From assembly GCF_000428065.1 (NCBI RefSeq), contig NZ_ATZF01000006.1:1-64000 (forward strand): a stretch of 64,000 nt of DNA, written 5' to 3'. A program made the position numbers and the translations under genes. The DNA comes from Shimazuella kribbensis DSM 45090 (GTDB lineage Bacteria; Bacillota; Bacilli; Thermoactinomycetales; Thermoactinomycetaceae). Numbering within the stretch: position 1 is the stretch's first letter; every line of letters starts with the position of its first letter. Positions 53,553 to 61,280 of the stretch are shown here, in pieces. Below the pieces are notes generated by a model. The model had not been told where the DNA came from, did no database searches, and saw nothing but the letters and a program-made list of their open reading frames with translations.

Positions 53553-54173
53553 CTATTTTTTATTTTGATCCAATTTTATAAAAGGTTCCAATAAAAGAGA
53601 GTAAAATCTCTCAAGGATATCATCTTGTGAATACCCTTTCTCTTGCCGTTGATATAAATAAAAATCAGGACTTATAGCAGCTAAAAAAACATCCGTTGTA
53701 TAGGATAAATCAGTAAGTTCTATCAATCCTTGTCTCTCGATCTCTTTAAGTAGACTATGGATGGTTTTATACATAAAAACATAAGGTTCTGAATGAAAAT
53801 AAGTAGCCGATCTTCCTTTTAAACAATCATATGCTTGAATCACTTTTAACCATTTGGATAATTCCTCAACCATATTTACATATTCACGCAAAACTTTCTG
53901 CAACTGAGCGATAGGGGAACCATTTTCCATATCGTCTAAATAAGCGGATAGTTGTTCCTTAAAGTGCAAAAACCGCTTTTGAACTAAATCTGAACATAAA
54001 TCACCTTTATCTTTATATCTCCGATATAAAGTCCCTTTTCCAACTCCCGCTGTTTGAGCAATCTCTTGCATGCTTACATTGTCAACTCCATGTTTCTGAA
54101 AAAGAACATGAGCTGTTTCTAAAATAAGCTTTCTATTTTCAATAGCATCCTGTCTTTCTTTTCTAACGGCCAC
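53553..54173 (-). CDS. TetR-family repressor of the efflux module
   Basis: The 206-residue protein has an N-terminal helix-turn-helix (QEIAQTAGVGKGTLYRRYKDKGDL, about residues 28-51) and an all-helical ligand domain. It starts with GTG at 54173 after aagggg. It is divergent from the MFS gene, and a 38-bp palindrome lies between them, so it very likely represses the pump and itself until a drug binds. Confidence 0.9.
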   Translation of the reverse strand: MAVRKERQDAIENRKLILETAHVLFQKHGVDNVSMQEIAQTAGVGKGTLYRRYKDKGDLCSDLVQKRFLHFKEQLSAYLDDMENGSPIAQLQKVLREYVNMVEELSKWLKVIQAYDCLKGRSATYFHSEPYVFMYKTIHSLLKEIERQGLIELTDLSYTTDVFLAAISPDFYLYQRQEKGYSQDDILERFYSLLLEPFIKLDQNKK

Positions 54174-54235
54174 ACGCTACCCCTTCTTTGCAAAATAGTC
54201 GAATTTTTCATTGACAAATAATAATAATTCTGATA

Positions 54236-54273
54236 GTTTCTATTAAACGGACTCGAGTCCGTTTAATAGAAAC
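54236..54273. promoter_or_regulatory. 38-bp perfect palindrome, TetR operator
   Basis: The centre is ggactcgagtcc, and the two halves are perfectly complementary to 19 bases each. A plus-strand TTGACA at 54211-54216 puts the pump's promoter across it. The length suggests two TetR dimers or one extended site. Confidence 0.8.
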
Positions 54274-54383
54274 AAATAACCTTCTTTTTGTTCTTATAAT
54301 TTCTAGTATTGTACTCACTTCGATCTCATTAAGTCAATAACCAGAGAAGTTAACAAAAAGTCACCTGAGGAGGCATTACTTCG

Positions 54384-55817
54384 TTGAATACAACTCAATT
54401 AAAACAAGAGTTAACAATGAAACAACTCATTCTACCATTGACTACACTTGTCATCGGATTATTTATGGTTATTCTGGACAGCACAGTAATGAATGTTGCA
54501 CTTCATGATCTGGTTAAAGATTTCAAAAGTGATCTTTCTACCATACAATGGACAGTGACCAGCTATGTTTTAGCTGGCGCAACGGTCATTCCTCTATCGG
54601 GCTGGCTTTCTGATCAATTTGGAGCCAAGCGAATTTTTCTTATCTCCATTTCACTATTCACCATCGGATCATTACTCTGTGCACTAGCACTCAATGTTGA
54701 ACAACTCATTGTCTTTCGCATCATTCAAGGGCTAGGCGGGGGCATGGTTATGCCTATTGCGCTCGCTATTATTTATCGCATAAGTCCTGCAAAAAAAGTG
54801 GGTACCATTATGAGTACAATGGGAATCCCAGTACTTTTGGCTCCAGCACTTGGTCCCGTTCTATCTGGTTGGCTGGTCGAATATGTAACTTGGCAATGGA
54901 TATTTCTTATTAATATACCTGTTGGTTTTATTGCAATTCTAATGGGGTTTCGTAATTTGCCAGTTATTCCGTCCGAAACCGTTGCAAAACTTGATGTTTG
55001 GGGTTTATTACTTGCTCCACTCTCATTTGCAACTCTCTTATATGGGATAAGTAAAGGTACAAACAGTTGGACTACACCAAAAACACTTATAGGCCTTCTA
55101 ATCGGAGTCATCTCTCTCATTCTATTTGTATTTGTTGAACTAAAACATAAAAACCCCATCTTAGAACTTCGCGTTTTTCGATCATCGCGTTTCACCAGAG
55201 GGATCATTGTACAATGGATTAACCAAATTGTTATCTTTGGTACTCTTTTTTTAGTTCCTTTGTTTTTTCAACAGGTTAAAGGATACTCCGCATTTGAAAC
55301 GGGTCTTATGATGTTACCATATGCTCTATCTGTTGCTATATTTATGCCGATAGGAGGAAGGCTTTTCGATAAAATCGGAGTTCAACCTCTCGCTATCACA
55401 GGTATGGGATTTGTTGCAATTGCTACTTTTCTACTTTCAACTATATCTCTGAACAATAGCTATTGGCAGATGATGGTCCCCTTGTCCTTCTTAGGTATAG
55501 CTATGGGTCTTTCTTCTATGTCCATCAGCACCTATTTAGTTCAGATCTCACCACAAAACACCGTCAGTCGTGTTACAGCTTTAACTAGTGCTGCACAGCA
55601 AGTGATGAGTTCATTGGCGATCGCTGGTTTAACTACGTTTTTAACGACTCGAATGAAAAGTGAAACAAGCCAATCTCTTCACTCGTTATCTGCTTCATTT
55701 AGTGAAACTTTCTTGATACCAATGGGAATTGCTATCATTGGACTCTTTTTGGCGATCAGTTTGTATCCAACAGCAAAGCCAAAACGCTTAAAAGACAATC
55801 ACACACAAACACAGTAA
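54384..55817 (+). CDS. DHA2-family (14-helix) drug efflux transporter
   Basis: The 477-residue protein has 14 hydrophobic segments and the DHA2 signatures LDSTVMNVALHDL in helix 1, WLSDQFGAKRIF (motif A) and the GPVLSGWLVE antiporter motif C. It resembles EmrB/QacA/Mdt-type proton-drug antiporters. A TTG at 54384 with gaggagg ten bases upstream is the likely start; ATG 54417 is an alternative. It is followed 25 bases later by the glycosyltransferase gene. Confidence 0.9.
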   Translation: MNTTQLKQELTMKQLILPLTTLVIGLFMVILDSTVMNVALHDLVKDFKSDLSTIQWTVTSYVLAGATVIPLSGWLSDQFGAKRIFLISISLFTIGSLLCALALNVEQLIVFRIIQGLGGGMVMPIALAIIYRISPAKKVGTIMSTMGIPVLLAPALGPVLSGWLVEYVTWQWIFLINIPVGFIAILMGFRNLPVIPSETVAKLDVWGLLLAPLSFATLLYGISKGTNSWTTPKTLIGLLIGVISLILFVFVELKHKNPILELRVFRSSRFTRGIIVQWINQIVIFGTLFLVPLFFQQVKGYSAFETGLMMLPYALSVAIFMPIGGRLFDKIGVQPLAITGMGFVAIATFLLSTISLNNSYWQMMVPLSFLGIAMGLSSMSISTYLVQISPQNTVSRVTALTSAAQQVMSSLAIAGLTTFLTTRMKSETSQSLHSLSASFSETFLIPMGIAIIGLFLAISLYPTAKPKRLKDNHTQTQ

Positions 55818-55842
55818 ATATTAATAGAAAGAGGGATTTTTT

Positions 55843-57063
55843 GTGACAAAGGCGCTTTACTTTAGTACCCCATTAGAAAATCGAATCAACCCTACAATCG
55901 GTTTAGTGACAGAATTAGTGAAACAAGGGCATCAAATTGTTTATTTCACTGGCAAATCTTTTCGAAAACAGATTGAACATACCGGGGCTGAATTTCGCCC
56001 AATACCCAAAGAGACTGAGGATTTACTACAAAGTATCATCGCTGATCCTTCTTTCCAAGAACTTCAGAAGACAGGTTTTACGGAAGACATCCTAGATAAA
56101 ATAATGACGATGTTTCAATTGCAAGAATCGATTACTGATTTTATTTTAAAAGACATCAAGGATGAACAATATGATTATGTTTTACACGATGCACAAGGTC
56201 TACCTGGAAAACTTATTGCAAATACGTTAAATTTACCAACTATTTCTACTTGGACTACATTTGCACCATCAGATAAAGCCCCGATTCAAAATAACAATCA
56301 AAAGAAAACTTCTATTTTTGCTTTATTGAAAGAAACTGCTCCCATTCGAAAACATTTAGAACAAAAATACAAGGTAAATCTACATGAAAATTTGATGTTA
56401 TGTTATGGAGATATGAATATCTGCTTTACCTCCAAAACCTTTCAAAAAAACGCTGAAAAATTAGCTGATCAATTCGTTTTTGTAGGTCCATCTATTGCAG
56501 ATCGTTTTGATGAAACTGAGTTTCCCTTTGATCAGATTCGTGATCAACGTGTTGTTTTGATGTCAATGGGTTCTATTCTGCAAAATCAACCAGAACTTTA
56601 TCAAATTGCTTTTGAAGCACTAAAAGATATAGAAGCGAAAGTGGTTGTAAGCATTGGAAAAAATCTATCTTTCAATCAATTAAAAAAAGCACCTAAAAAC
56701 TTTATTATCCAAGATTATGTGCCTCAACTAGAAATTTTACAATATGCAGACGTTTTTATTACACACAGCGGATTAAACAGTGTAAGCGAAAGTTTATACT
56801 TTGAAGTTCCACTCGTCATGATTCCCATTCGTGCAGATCAACCAGCAGTTGCCAAACGGATAGAAGAACTAGGAGCAGGTATTCGACTAGATGTGAATAA
56901 GATTTCACCACAGCAACTCAAAGAAGCGGTTTTAGATGTACTTTATAATCCAATCTACAAAGAAAATGGGAAGATAATTAGCCAATCTTTTAAAACAGCA
57001 GGTGGATATGTGAAAGCAGCAGAAAGCATCATCCAATTTGTAAATAGAAAGCAAAAAGATTAA
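55843..57063 (+). CDS. Macrolide-type UDP-glycosyltransferase (MGT/YjiC family)
   Basis: The 406-residue GT-B enzyme has the family's donor-binding region with VPQLEILQYADVFITHSGLNS and the later PLVMIPIRADQP. It probably transfers glucose from a UDP-sugar to a hydroxyl of a macrolide, flavonoid or similar molecule. The start is GTG at 55843 after agaggg. Its place directly after a drug pump in one transposon suggests joint modification and export of an antibiotic; self-protection during biosynthesis is the alternative. Confidence 0.88.
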   Translation: MTKALYFSTPLENRINPTIGLVTELVKQGHQIVYFTGKSFRKQIEHTGAEFRPIPKETEDLLQSIIADPSFQELQKTGFTEDILDKIMTMFQLQESITDFILKDIKDEQYDYVLHDAQGLPGKLIANTLNLPTISTWTTFAPSDKAPIQNNNQKKTSIFALLKETAPIRKHLEQKYKVNLHENLMLCYGDMNICFTSKTFQKNAEKLADQFVFVGPSIADRFDETEFPFDQIRDQRVVLMSMGSILQNQPELYQIAFEALKDIEAKVVVSIGKNLSFNQLKKAPKNFIIQDYVPQLEILQYADVFITHSGLNSVSESLYFEVPLVMIPIRADQPAVAKRIEELGAGIRLDVNKISPQQLKEAVLDVLYNPIYKENGKIISQSFKTAGGYVKAAESIIQFVNRKQKD

Positions 57064-57086
57064 TTTTTTTGCATCTCCAATCAAGC

Positions 57087-57170
57087 ATGCGTTATATCAT
57101 TAGATTATTAATTTTAATACTATTCTTTATTGTTTATAAAGTAATCCAAAAGAAACAACCAACTGCTTAA
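57087..57170 (+). CDS. Possible 27-residue membrane peptide at the transposon end
   Basis: The frame encodes a single hydrophobic helix (RLLILILFFIVYKVIQ) and ends in QPTA read from the terminal repeat, exactly as the tnpA remnant does at the other end. No ribosome binding site is seen, so coding is doubtful. Confidence 0.2.
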   Translation: MRYIIRLLILILFFIVYKVIQKKQPTA

Positions 57171-57201
57171 CGTACAAGTAGTTGGTTGTTTTGTGTCTAA
57201 A
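57156..57201. repeat. Right terminal inverted repeat of the Tn3-like element
   Basis: It is the reverse complement of 53108-53153 at 43 of 46 positions. Its own internal palindrome (accaact...agttggt) may double as terminator for the glycosyltransferase gene. Confidence 0.75.
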
Positions 57202-57329
57202 GTAGTATGTCTAAACGTACAATTTTCTTATTGGGTACTGTGTCCCCTATCAGTATATGAATTGGAACCATTTGAGATCAAATAAAGAAAGCTGATTAAC
57301 TATTGCAGCATCTCCACTGTAGTTCCGGT

Positions 57330-57839
57330 TTATTGATGTTCCTCTTTATATTCCTGTTTCAGAATAGACATGGAAACAAGTGAGATATATTGATCTCCCT
57401 CTTTGCGGCACTCTCTAGCAATACCTTCTATTGAAAAGCCTTCTTGATCATATAATTTCTGGGCTCGTTTATTAAATTCTTTCACATCTAAGTACAATCG
57501 ATGTGCTTGTAACTCGTTAAAACACCAAGCTTTCAAAAGTCGCAATGCTTCTTTTCCAAAGCCTTTTCTCTTTTCATCAACAACAATCCGTTTTAAATAA
57601 TAAGACCCATGTGGATTATGGAGATCAGTCATAATCATATATCCGACTGCTTTCCCTGTAGACACACTCTGTATGATCAAATGCTCCATATCTATACTTT
57701 CCATCGTGTGAATGTGTTGATCCCTTGTCCAAGAATCGATGAATGGAGTGTTTTCGTTTTCTACACGAAGAACAAACGCTAAGTCATTACGCTGGGTTTT
57801 CTTTAAAATTAATTGATCAGATTGAATAATCGGATTCAT
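57330..57839 (-). CDS. GNAT-family acetyltransferase (RimJ/RimL type)
   Basis: The 169-residue protein has the layout of the ribosomal-protein/antibiotic acetyltransferase branch: LILKKTQRNDLAFVL at the start, the acetyl-CoA loop DEKRKGFGKEALRLLKAWCF and HRLYLDVKEFNKRAQKLYDQEGF at the end. The substrate is unknown. The ATG at 57839 follows gaggtg by seven bases. Confidence 0.85.
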   Translation of the reverse strand: MNPIIQSDQLILKKTQRNDLAFVLRVENENTPFIDSWTRDQHIHTMESIDMEHLIIQSVSTGKAVGYMIMTDLHNPHGSYYLKRIVVDEKRKGFGKEALRLLKAWCFNELQAHRLYLDVKEFNKRAQKLYDQEGFSIEGIARECRKEGDQYISLVSMSILKQEYKEEHQ

Positions 57840-58115
57840 TTGCATTCACCTCTATATCGTTTCTATCAACCATCAAAATATCGCCTAAGTACAAGATAGG
57901 ATCGCATGATTTGTTTTATCTTCAGATATATAAATTTATTGGTTTTTCTGGGTACATGAACACAAAAATATATACATGATACATACGACTATAGTCGTTC
58001 TAATCCTTTTCTGAACTCGTTGATTATAAAAAGGAATAGACATGATGGGACTCCTTTATAGGGAACTACCTTTCTTTAAATCTAAAATTACTATACTCAT
58101 TTCTCTCAAAAGAGA
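57840..58115. other. Non-coding stretch
   Basis: AT-rich sequence between the divergent GNAT and NUDIX-like genes. I see no gene in it. Confidence 0.5.
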
Positions 58116-58124
58116 TGGTATAAT
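58116..58124 (+). promoter_or_regulatory. Extended -10 promoter of the NUDIX-like gene
   Basis: TGGTATAAT, identical to the element before the MATE gene. There is no good -35. Confidence 0.6.
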
Positions 58125-58166
58125 CGAAATGTTTGTACCTATTCCATACTCCAGAAGAAGCGGATC

Positions 58167-58781
58167 ATGAAATACATTCCTGTCAGCGTACGTCTTAGCT
58201 GTCCCGCTCTCGTCTCCCTCCAAGATGAGGAAGGTAAGTACGCTCTCTTGATCAACCGTGCATGTCTGCAAAAAGGGGAGCGAGTCTTTACACCGATCGG
58301 GGGTGGACTTCAAGTATTTCCTGAAGGTTTGCAATTCCTCGAGCGCTTGGGGGCTCATGGTTTCAGGAAGAAGCATCCATTTGATATGGTCTTCTACCTT
58401 CCTGAGCAAAACCTTCAGGATGTGATTGATTGGTTTAACCAACGAACACAGCGTGAATGCACTCCGATTGCGGAGATCTACCAAGAACTCACAATGGAAG
58501 AAGAAACGAAGCTTCTGCAACAAGAAGATCTCGAAAAATCGAAGGTGAAGTTCCTTGGGTCTAGCTTCCAAGTAGAGCTTCCAACCATTCGAATGGCGGA
58601 AATTCATCACGTTACTTTTCCACAAGCAACAATGGAAAAGCTGAGGCGGGCGAGTGAAGCTCCTGATCCAGTAATTCGCTTCTTCTCGGAAGCAGAGATT
58701 CTGGCTGGTGAGAGCAATGGGGAAACAATCGGTTCTGTTTCCAAGTTGATCCTCCCTCGCTTCATTCACGATTCTCTCTAA
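58167..58781 (+). CDS. Orphan protein with a degenerate NUDIX-like domain
   Basis: The 204-residue protein has a likely NUDIX fold at about residues 5-115: PALVSLQDEEGKYALLIN strands, TPIGGGLQVFPEG for the GG turn, and RECTPIAEIYQEL in place of the REx2EExGU box. Several metal-binding Glu appear to be lost, so it may bind rather than hydrolyse nucleotides. The C-terminal half is charged and unknown. Codon use is more G+C-rich than its neighbours, and it has its own promoter and hairpin, like the other orphan units. SMODS-associated NUDIX domains are one possible relative. Confidence 0.55.
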   Translation: MKYIPVSVRLSCPALVSLQDEEGKYALLINRACLQKGERVFTPIGGGLQVFPEGLQFLERLGAHGFRKKHPFDMVFYLPEQNLQDVIDWFNQRTQRECTPIAEIYQELTMEEETKLLQQEDLEKSKVKFLGSSFQVELPTIRMAEIHHVTFPQATMEKLRRASEAPDPVIRFFSEAEILAGESNGETIGSVSKLILPRFIHDSL

Positions 58782-58806
58782 CTCTAAGAAGGTAGGTACC
58801 GAGAAG

Positions 58807-58844
58807 CTCCCCCAGTAACTAGCACATGCTCGTTGCTGGGGGAG
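58807..58844 (+). terminator. G+C-rich hairpin after the NUDIX-like gene
   Basis: ctcccccagtaac and gttgctgggggag pair with one G-T across a 12-base loop, starting 26 bases after the stop. There is no long T-run. Confidence 0.7.
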
Positions 58845-58869
58845 TGCTGCTTCTTACTTTTCTCATCCT

Positions 58870-59012
58870 TCACTGAAGCGAAAGTTGTTGGTACTTTTGA
58901 TCACTTATTCCCCTTTTAAAATTAAAAAACCGAACAACTACTAACTGCATCCCGTCGCTATAATCAAACGAATCCAATAATTCTTCATGCTTTGAGATAC
59001 ATAAAACCTGTA
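58870..59012 (-). pseudogene. C-terminal remnant of a second DinB-type polymerase
   Basis: The minus-strand frame reads EELLDSFDYSDGMQLVVVRF and ends DQKYQQLSLQ. It aligns along its length with the end of the intact dinB at 59556 (DELLDSFDYAGGVRLVSVRF ... IYQQLSL). About 47 codons survive; everything upstream is gone. The two copies are clearly diverged, so this is an old paralogue, not a recent duplication. Confidence 0.85.
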
Positions 59013-59022
59013 TTCATTTAAA

Positions 59023-59044
59023 AAAGCTCCTGATCAGGAGCTTT
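59023..59044. terminator. Perfect 22-bp palindromic hairpin
   Basis: aaagctcctgatcaggagcttt is self-complementary with A-rich and T-rich flanks. It lies just upstream, in minus-strand terms, of the dinB remnant. Confidence 0.6.
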
Positions 59045-59071
59045 ATAGTTATTTTTCCTCGTATAACGGGC

Positions 59072-59112
59072 GACGGATTTTCCGTTTCACTGGGAAGGAA
59101 AGCAAATCCGTC
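59072..59112 (-). terminator. Hairpin after the 49-residue orphan
   Basis: gacggattt / aaatccgtc, nine perfect pairs, with a 23-base loop, 26 bases beyond the stop. Confidence 0.4.
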
Positions 59113-59137
59113 ACTACGCTACCTGCTGAAGGTATCG

Positions 59138-59287
59138 CTAGTTGTCCGATGTATTTGTTGGCCTCTCACCCGGATCGAGTCCGAGATTCTCCATAAAATC
59201 CTCATACTGCTTATGCTGATCATCACTCCATTGTTTTGGATCCGCCCAGCTGGGATCGCCAGGAGGAGGGGCAGAAGTGTCTGCCAT
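59138..59287 (-). CDS. Orphan 49-residue acidic protein
   Basis: ATG at 59287 is eight bases after aaagg. The product is acidic and hydrophilic, rich in Asp, Pro and Glu, with WADPKQWSDDQHKQYEDFME in the middle and no hydrophobic segment. It could be an antitoxin-like, leader or regulatory peptide; no family is recognised. It lies between the dinB remnant and the intact dinB. Confidence 0.55.
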   Translation of the reverse strand: MADTSAPPPGDPSWADPKQWSDDQHKQYEDFMENLGLDPGERPTNTSDN

Positions 59288-59555
59288 GGTGAGAACCTTT
59301 CTATTAGACAAGAACCCTTTTTTAGGGTTACTAAACTTTATTTTACTAAATTTTCTTTTATATTAAAAGCCCAAAATGGGTTGTAACTTTAGAACCAGCG
59401 AACATGGCAAACCCGCAAAGTAACTTTGGTGCCAACGTGAGGAATAATGTAGATTTTTTAGAACCATGAATTCTTTGATTGTTCTTCAAATCTTAGGGGG
59501 ATTCTTCCTATTTTAAACTTCACAGTATAAAGCATTTTACTAGGAAAGTCCTATT

Positions 59556-60611
59556 TTAGCCATTTTTATCATCCCAATGAAGAGAGAGTTGTTGATAAAT
59601 CTGATCAATAGATTTGGTACTGAAATTTGAAAATCGCACAGACACAAGTCGAACCCCGCCTGCATAATCAAAAGAGTCTAGCAGTTCATCTAGTACAGAA
59701 TACCAATCAACGTTAGTGATCACTGTACGTTGTTTAGAATGAGTCGTAAAGTCTGCATAACGTATTTTTAATGTTAATGTTTGTGGGTGCAGCTTTTTAC
59801 CTTCCACACTATGTATTACTTCTTCTAAAAGATCTTTCGCGATAGAAGCTATCTCTTCTCTGTCATGCAGATCAGAGGACATCGTAGTTTCCCTGCTGAC
59901 AGACCTGACAGTTCGATTCATGACAATCTCTCTATCATCATTTCCCCTCGCTCGATCATAAAGATCATACCCAAACTTCCCAAACATCTCGATTACTTCG
60001 TCGCGAGATAGTTGCCAAAAATCCTTTATGGTATAAATCTCTTTTTGTGCTAACCGTTCTTTTGATCTTTTTCCGATACCATGGAGGGTTCCAACTGGGA
60101 GGTTTTCCAGTATCCCTAATGCTTCTTCTGGACGAATAATAACCAATGCATCTGGTTTCTTTAAATCACTAGCTATTTTGGCAAGTGATTTGTTATACGA
60201 CAAACCAATACTACAAGTAAGCCCAGTTTCTGCTTTTATTCGCTGTTTCAGTTCTTTGGCAATTGGAACAGCATCATCATAATGAGACACATCCAGATAA
60301 GCCTCATCCAATCCGAGTGTTTCATATTGATCACTATATTGGGTATATATATGACGCACTTCTGCTGATTTCTCACGATAACGGTCATAACGAACAGGTA
60401 CAAAGATTCCTTGCGGACACTTCCTTCTCGCCACAGACCCAGGCATAGCAGAATGAACACCAAATTCTCTTGCTTCATAGCTACAAGTAGAGACGACTCC
60501 TCTATTTTCCCTGCCACCTACGATTACTGGTTTTCCCCGCAGTGAAGGATTATCCAGTTGTTCTACACTTGCAAAGAAAGCATCCAAATCTAGATGTAGT
60601 ATTTTCTTCAC
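59556..60611 (-). CDS. dinB: DNA polymerase IV (Y family)
   Basis: The 351-residue lesion-bypass polymerase has LHLDLDAFFASVEQ (metal ligand), CSYEAREFGVHSAMPG, LDEAYLDVS (catalytic Asp-Glu), GLSYNKSLAKIASDLKKPD, an HhH region and a little-finger domain. The start is GTG at 60611, six bases after gggg ag; the upstream in-frame ATG at 60629 has no site. A LexA-type box overlaps its promoter, so it should be SOS-induced. Confidence 0.93.
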   Translation of the reverse strand: MKKILHLDLDAFFASVEQLDNPSLRGKPVIVGGRENRGVVSTCSYEAREFGVHSAMPGSVARRKCPQGIFVPVRYDRYREKSAEVRHIYTQYSDQYETLGLDEAYLDVSHYDDAVPIAKELKQRIKAETGLTCSIGLSYNKSLAKIASDLKKPDALVIIRPEEALGILENLPVGTLHGIGKRSKERLAQKEIYTIKDFWQLSRDEVIEMFGKFGYDLYDRARGNDDREIVMNRTVRSVSRETTMSSDLHDREEIASIAKDLLEEVIHSVEGKKLHPQTLTLKIRYADFTTHSKQRTVITNVDWYSVLDELLDSFDYAGGVRLVSVRFSNFSTKSIDQIYQQLSLHWDDKNG

Positions 60612-60630
60612 TGCGATCTCCCCTCTCATT

Positions 60631-60644
60631 CAAACATATATTCG
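60631..60644 (-). promoter_or_regulatory. LexA (SOS) box before dinB
   Basis: CGAATATATGTTTG matches the Gram-positive CGAAC-N4-GTTCG consensus at eight of ten positions with dyad symmetry, directly downstream of the -10. Confidence 0.7.
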
Positions 60645-60651
60645 TATAACT

Positions 60652-60657
60652 ATTATA
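60652..60657 (-). promoter_or_regulatory. -10 element of dinB
   Basis: A consensus TATAAT on the minus strand, about 41 bases before the GTG start and adjacent to the LexA box. Confidence 0.6.
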
Positions 60658-60678
60658 GAATAACTCTGTTTTGAAAAC

Positions 60679-60712
60679 AAAACTACACCCCGTTTACACA
60701 AGGTGTAGTTTT
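60679..60712 (-). terminator. Terminator of the RibD-like gene
   Basis: aaaactacacc / ggtgtagtttt, 11 bp perfect, lies eight bases after the minus-strand stop. Confidence 0.75.
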
Positions 60713-60720
60713 CAAGAAAG

Positions 60721-61242
60721 TTATTTTTTTATATAGTGCAACTCTACAAATTGATTTATTTCCCTAACTTCTTGCAATTGATATCTTGTCTCGATGCTCT
60801 CTCCTTGAAATAACTTGATACCTTTGCCTAACGTTACTGGTGCAATCGTAAGAATCAATTCATCAATCAATTGGTGCTGTAAAAAATCTTCTATCAATCT
60901 TCCACCACCAACTAGCCAAATATCTTTTTTATCTGGCTCATCCAGACTCCTTAAAAAATCTATTACATTTTCATTTACATATTGTACATGCTCATTGGAT
61001 CCTGTTTCTTGATTGGAAAAAACAAAGCATTCCTTATCGGCATATGGAAAAGGAACATCAAAATTTAAGATTTCCTTATACGTTTTGTTCCCCATCACAA
61101 CAGTATCAATTCGTTTGATGAATTCGCTGTACCCGTTATCTTCTTCTCCTGCTGAAGTATGTAACCAATCTAAACTTCCTTCATCGTCGGCAATATGTCC
61201 ATCGATCGACATGGCAATATAAAGGATTACTTTTCGTTTCAT
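60721..61242 (-). CDS. RibD C-terminal-domain / dihydrofolate-reductase-like protein
   Basis: The 173-residue protein has the DHFR-like fold of YyaP/YwjB: LYIAMSIDGHIADDEGSLDWL, TVVMGNKTYKEIL, DIWLVGGGRLIEDFL and LTIAPVTLGKGIKLF. It probably binds NADPH and reduces an unknown pterin- or flavin-like substrate. The ATG at 61242 is preferred over GTG 61248. It sits between fmt and dinB on the same strand and ends in its own terminator. Confidence 0.85.
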   Translation of the reverse strand: MKRKVILYIAMSIDGHIADDEGSLDWLHTSAGEEDNGYSEFIKRIDTVVMGNKTYKEILNFDVPFPYADKECFVFSNQETGSNEHVQYVNENVIDFLRSLDEPDKKDIWLVGGGRLIEDFLQHQLIDELILTIAPVTLGKGIKLFQGESIETRYQLQEVREINQFVELHYIKK

Positions 61243-61280
61243 GGTCACTACGTCCTTTTCCCTAAGTTTATGAATGTTTG

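Larger units (their letters stand above)
53108..57201. mobile_element. Degraded Tn3-family transposon carrying a resistance-type module
   Basis: Inverted repeats of 46 bases, identical at 43 positions, bound 4.1 kb. Just inside the left repeat lies the decayed C-terminus of a Tn3-type transposase whose stop codon falls within the repeat, as is usual for tnpA. The cargo is a TetR regulator, a 14-helix MFS pump and a macrolide-type glycosyltransferase. No resolvase or full tnpA remains, so the element could move only with help in trans. The repeats lack the common GGGG terminus, so the exact outer ends are uncertain. Confidence 0.75.

Noticed and set aside
57156-57201. Right inverted repeat as a plain terminator only
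   Set aside because: It can fold as a hairpin, but near-identity over 46 bases with an inverted copy 4 kb away, next to a tnpA remnant, is better explained by a transposon end.
58056-58769. 237-codon minus-strand frame
   Set aside because: It mirrors the NUDIX-like gene; it has no start signal and reads through the promoter region.
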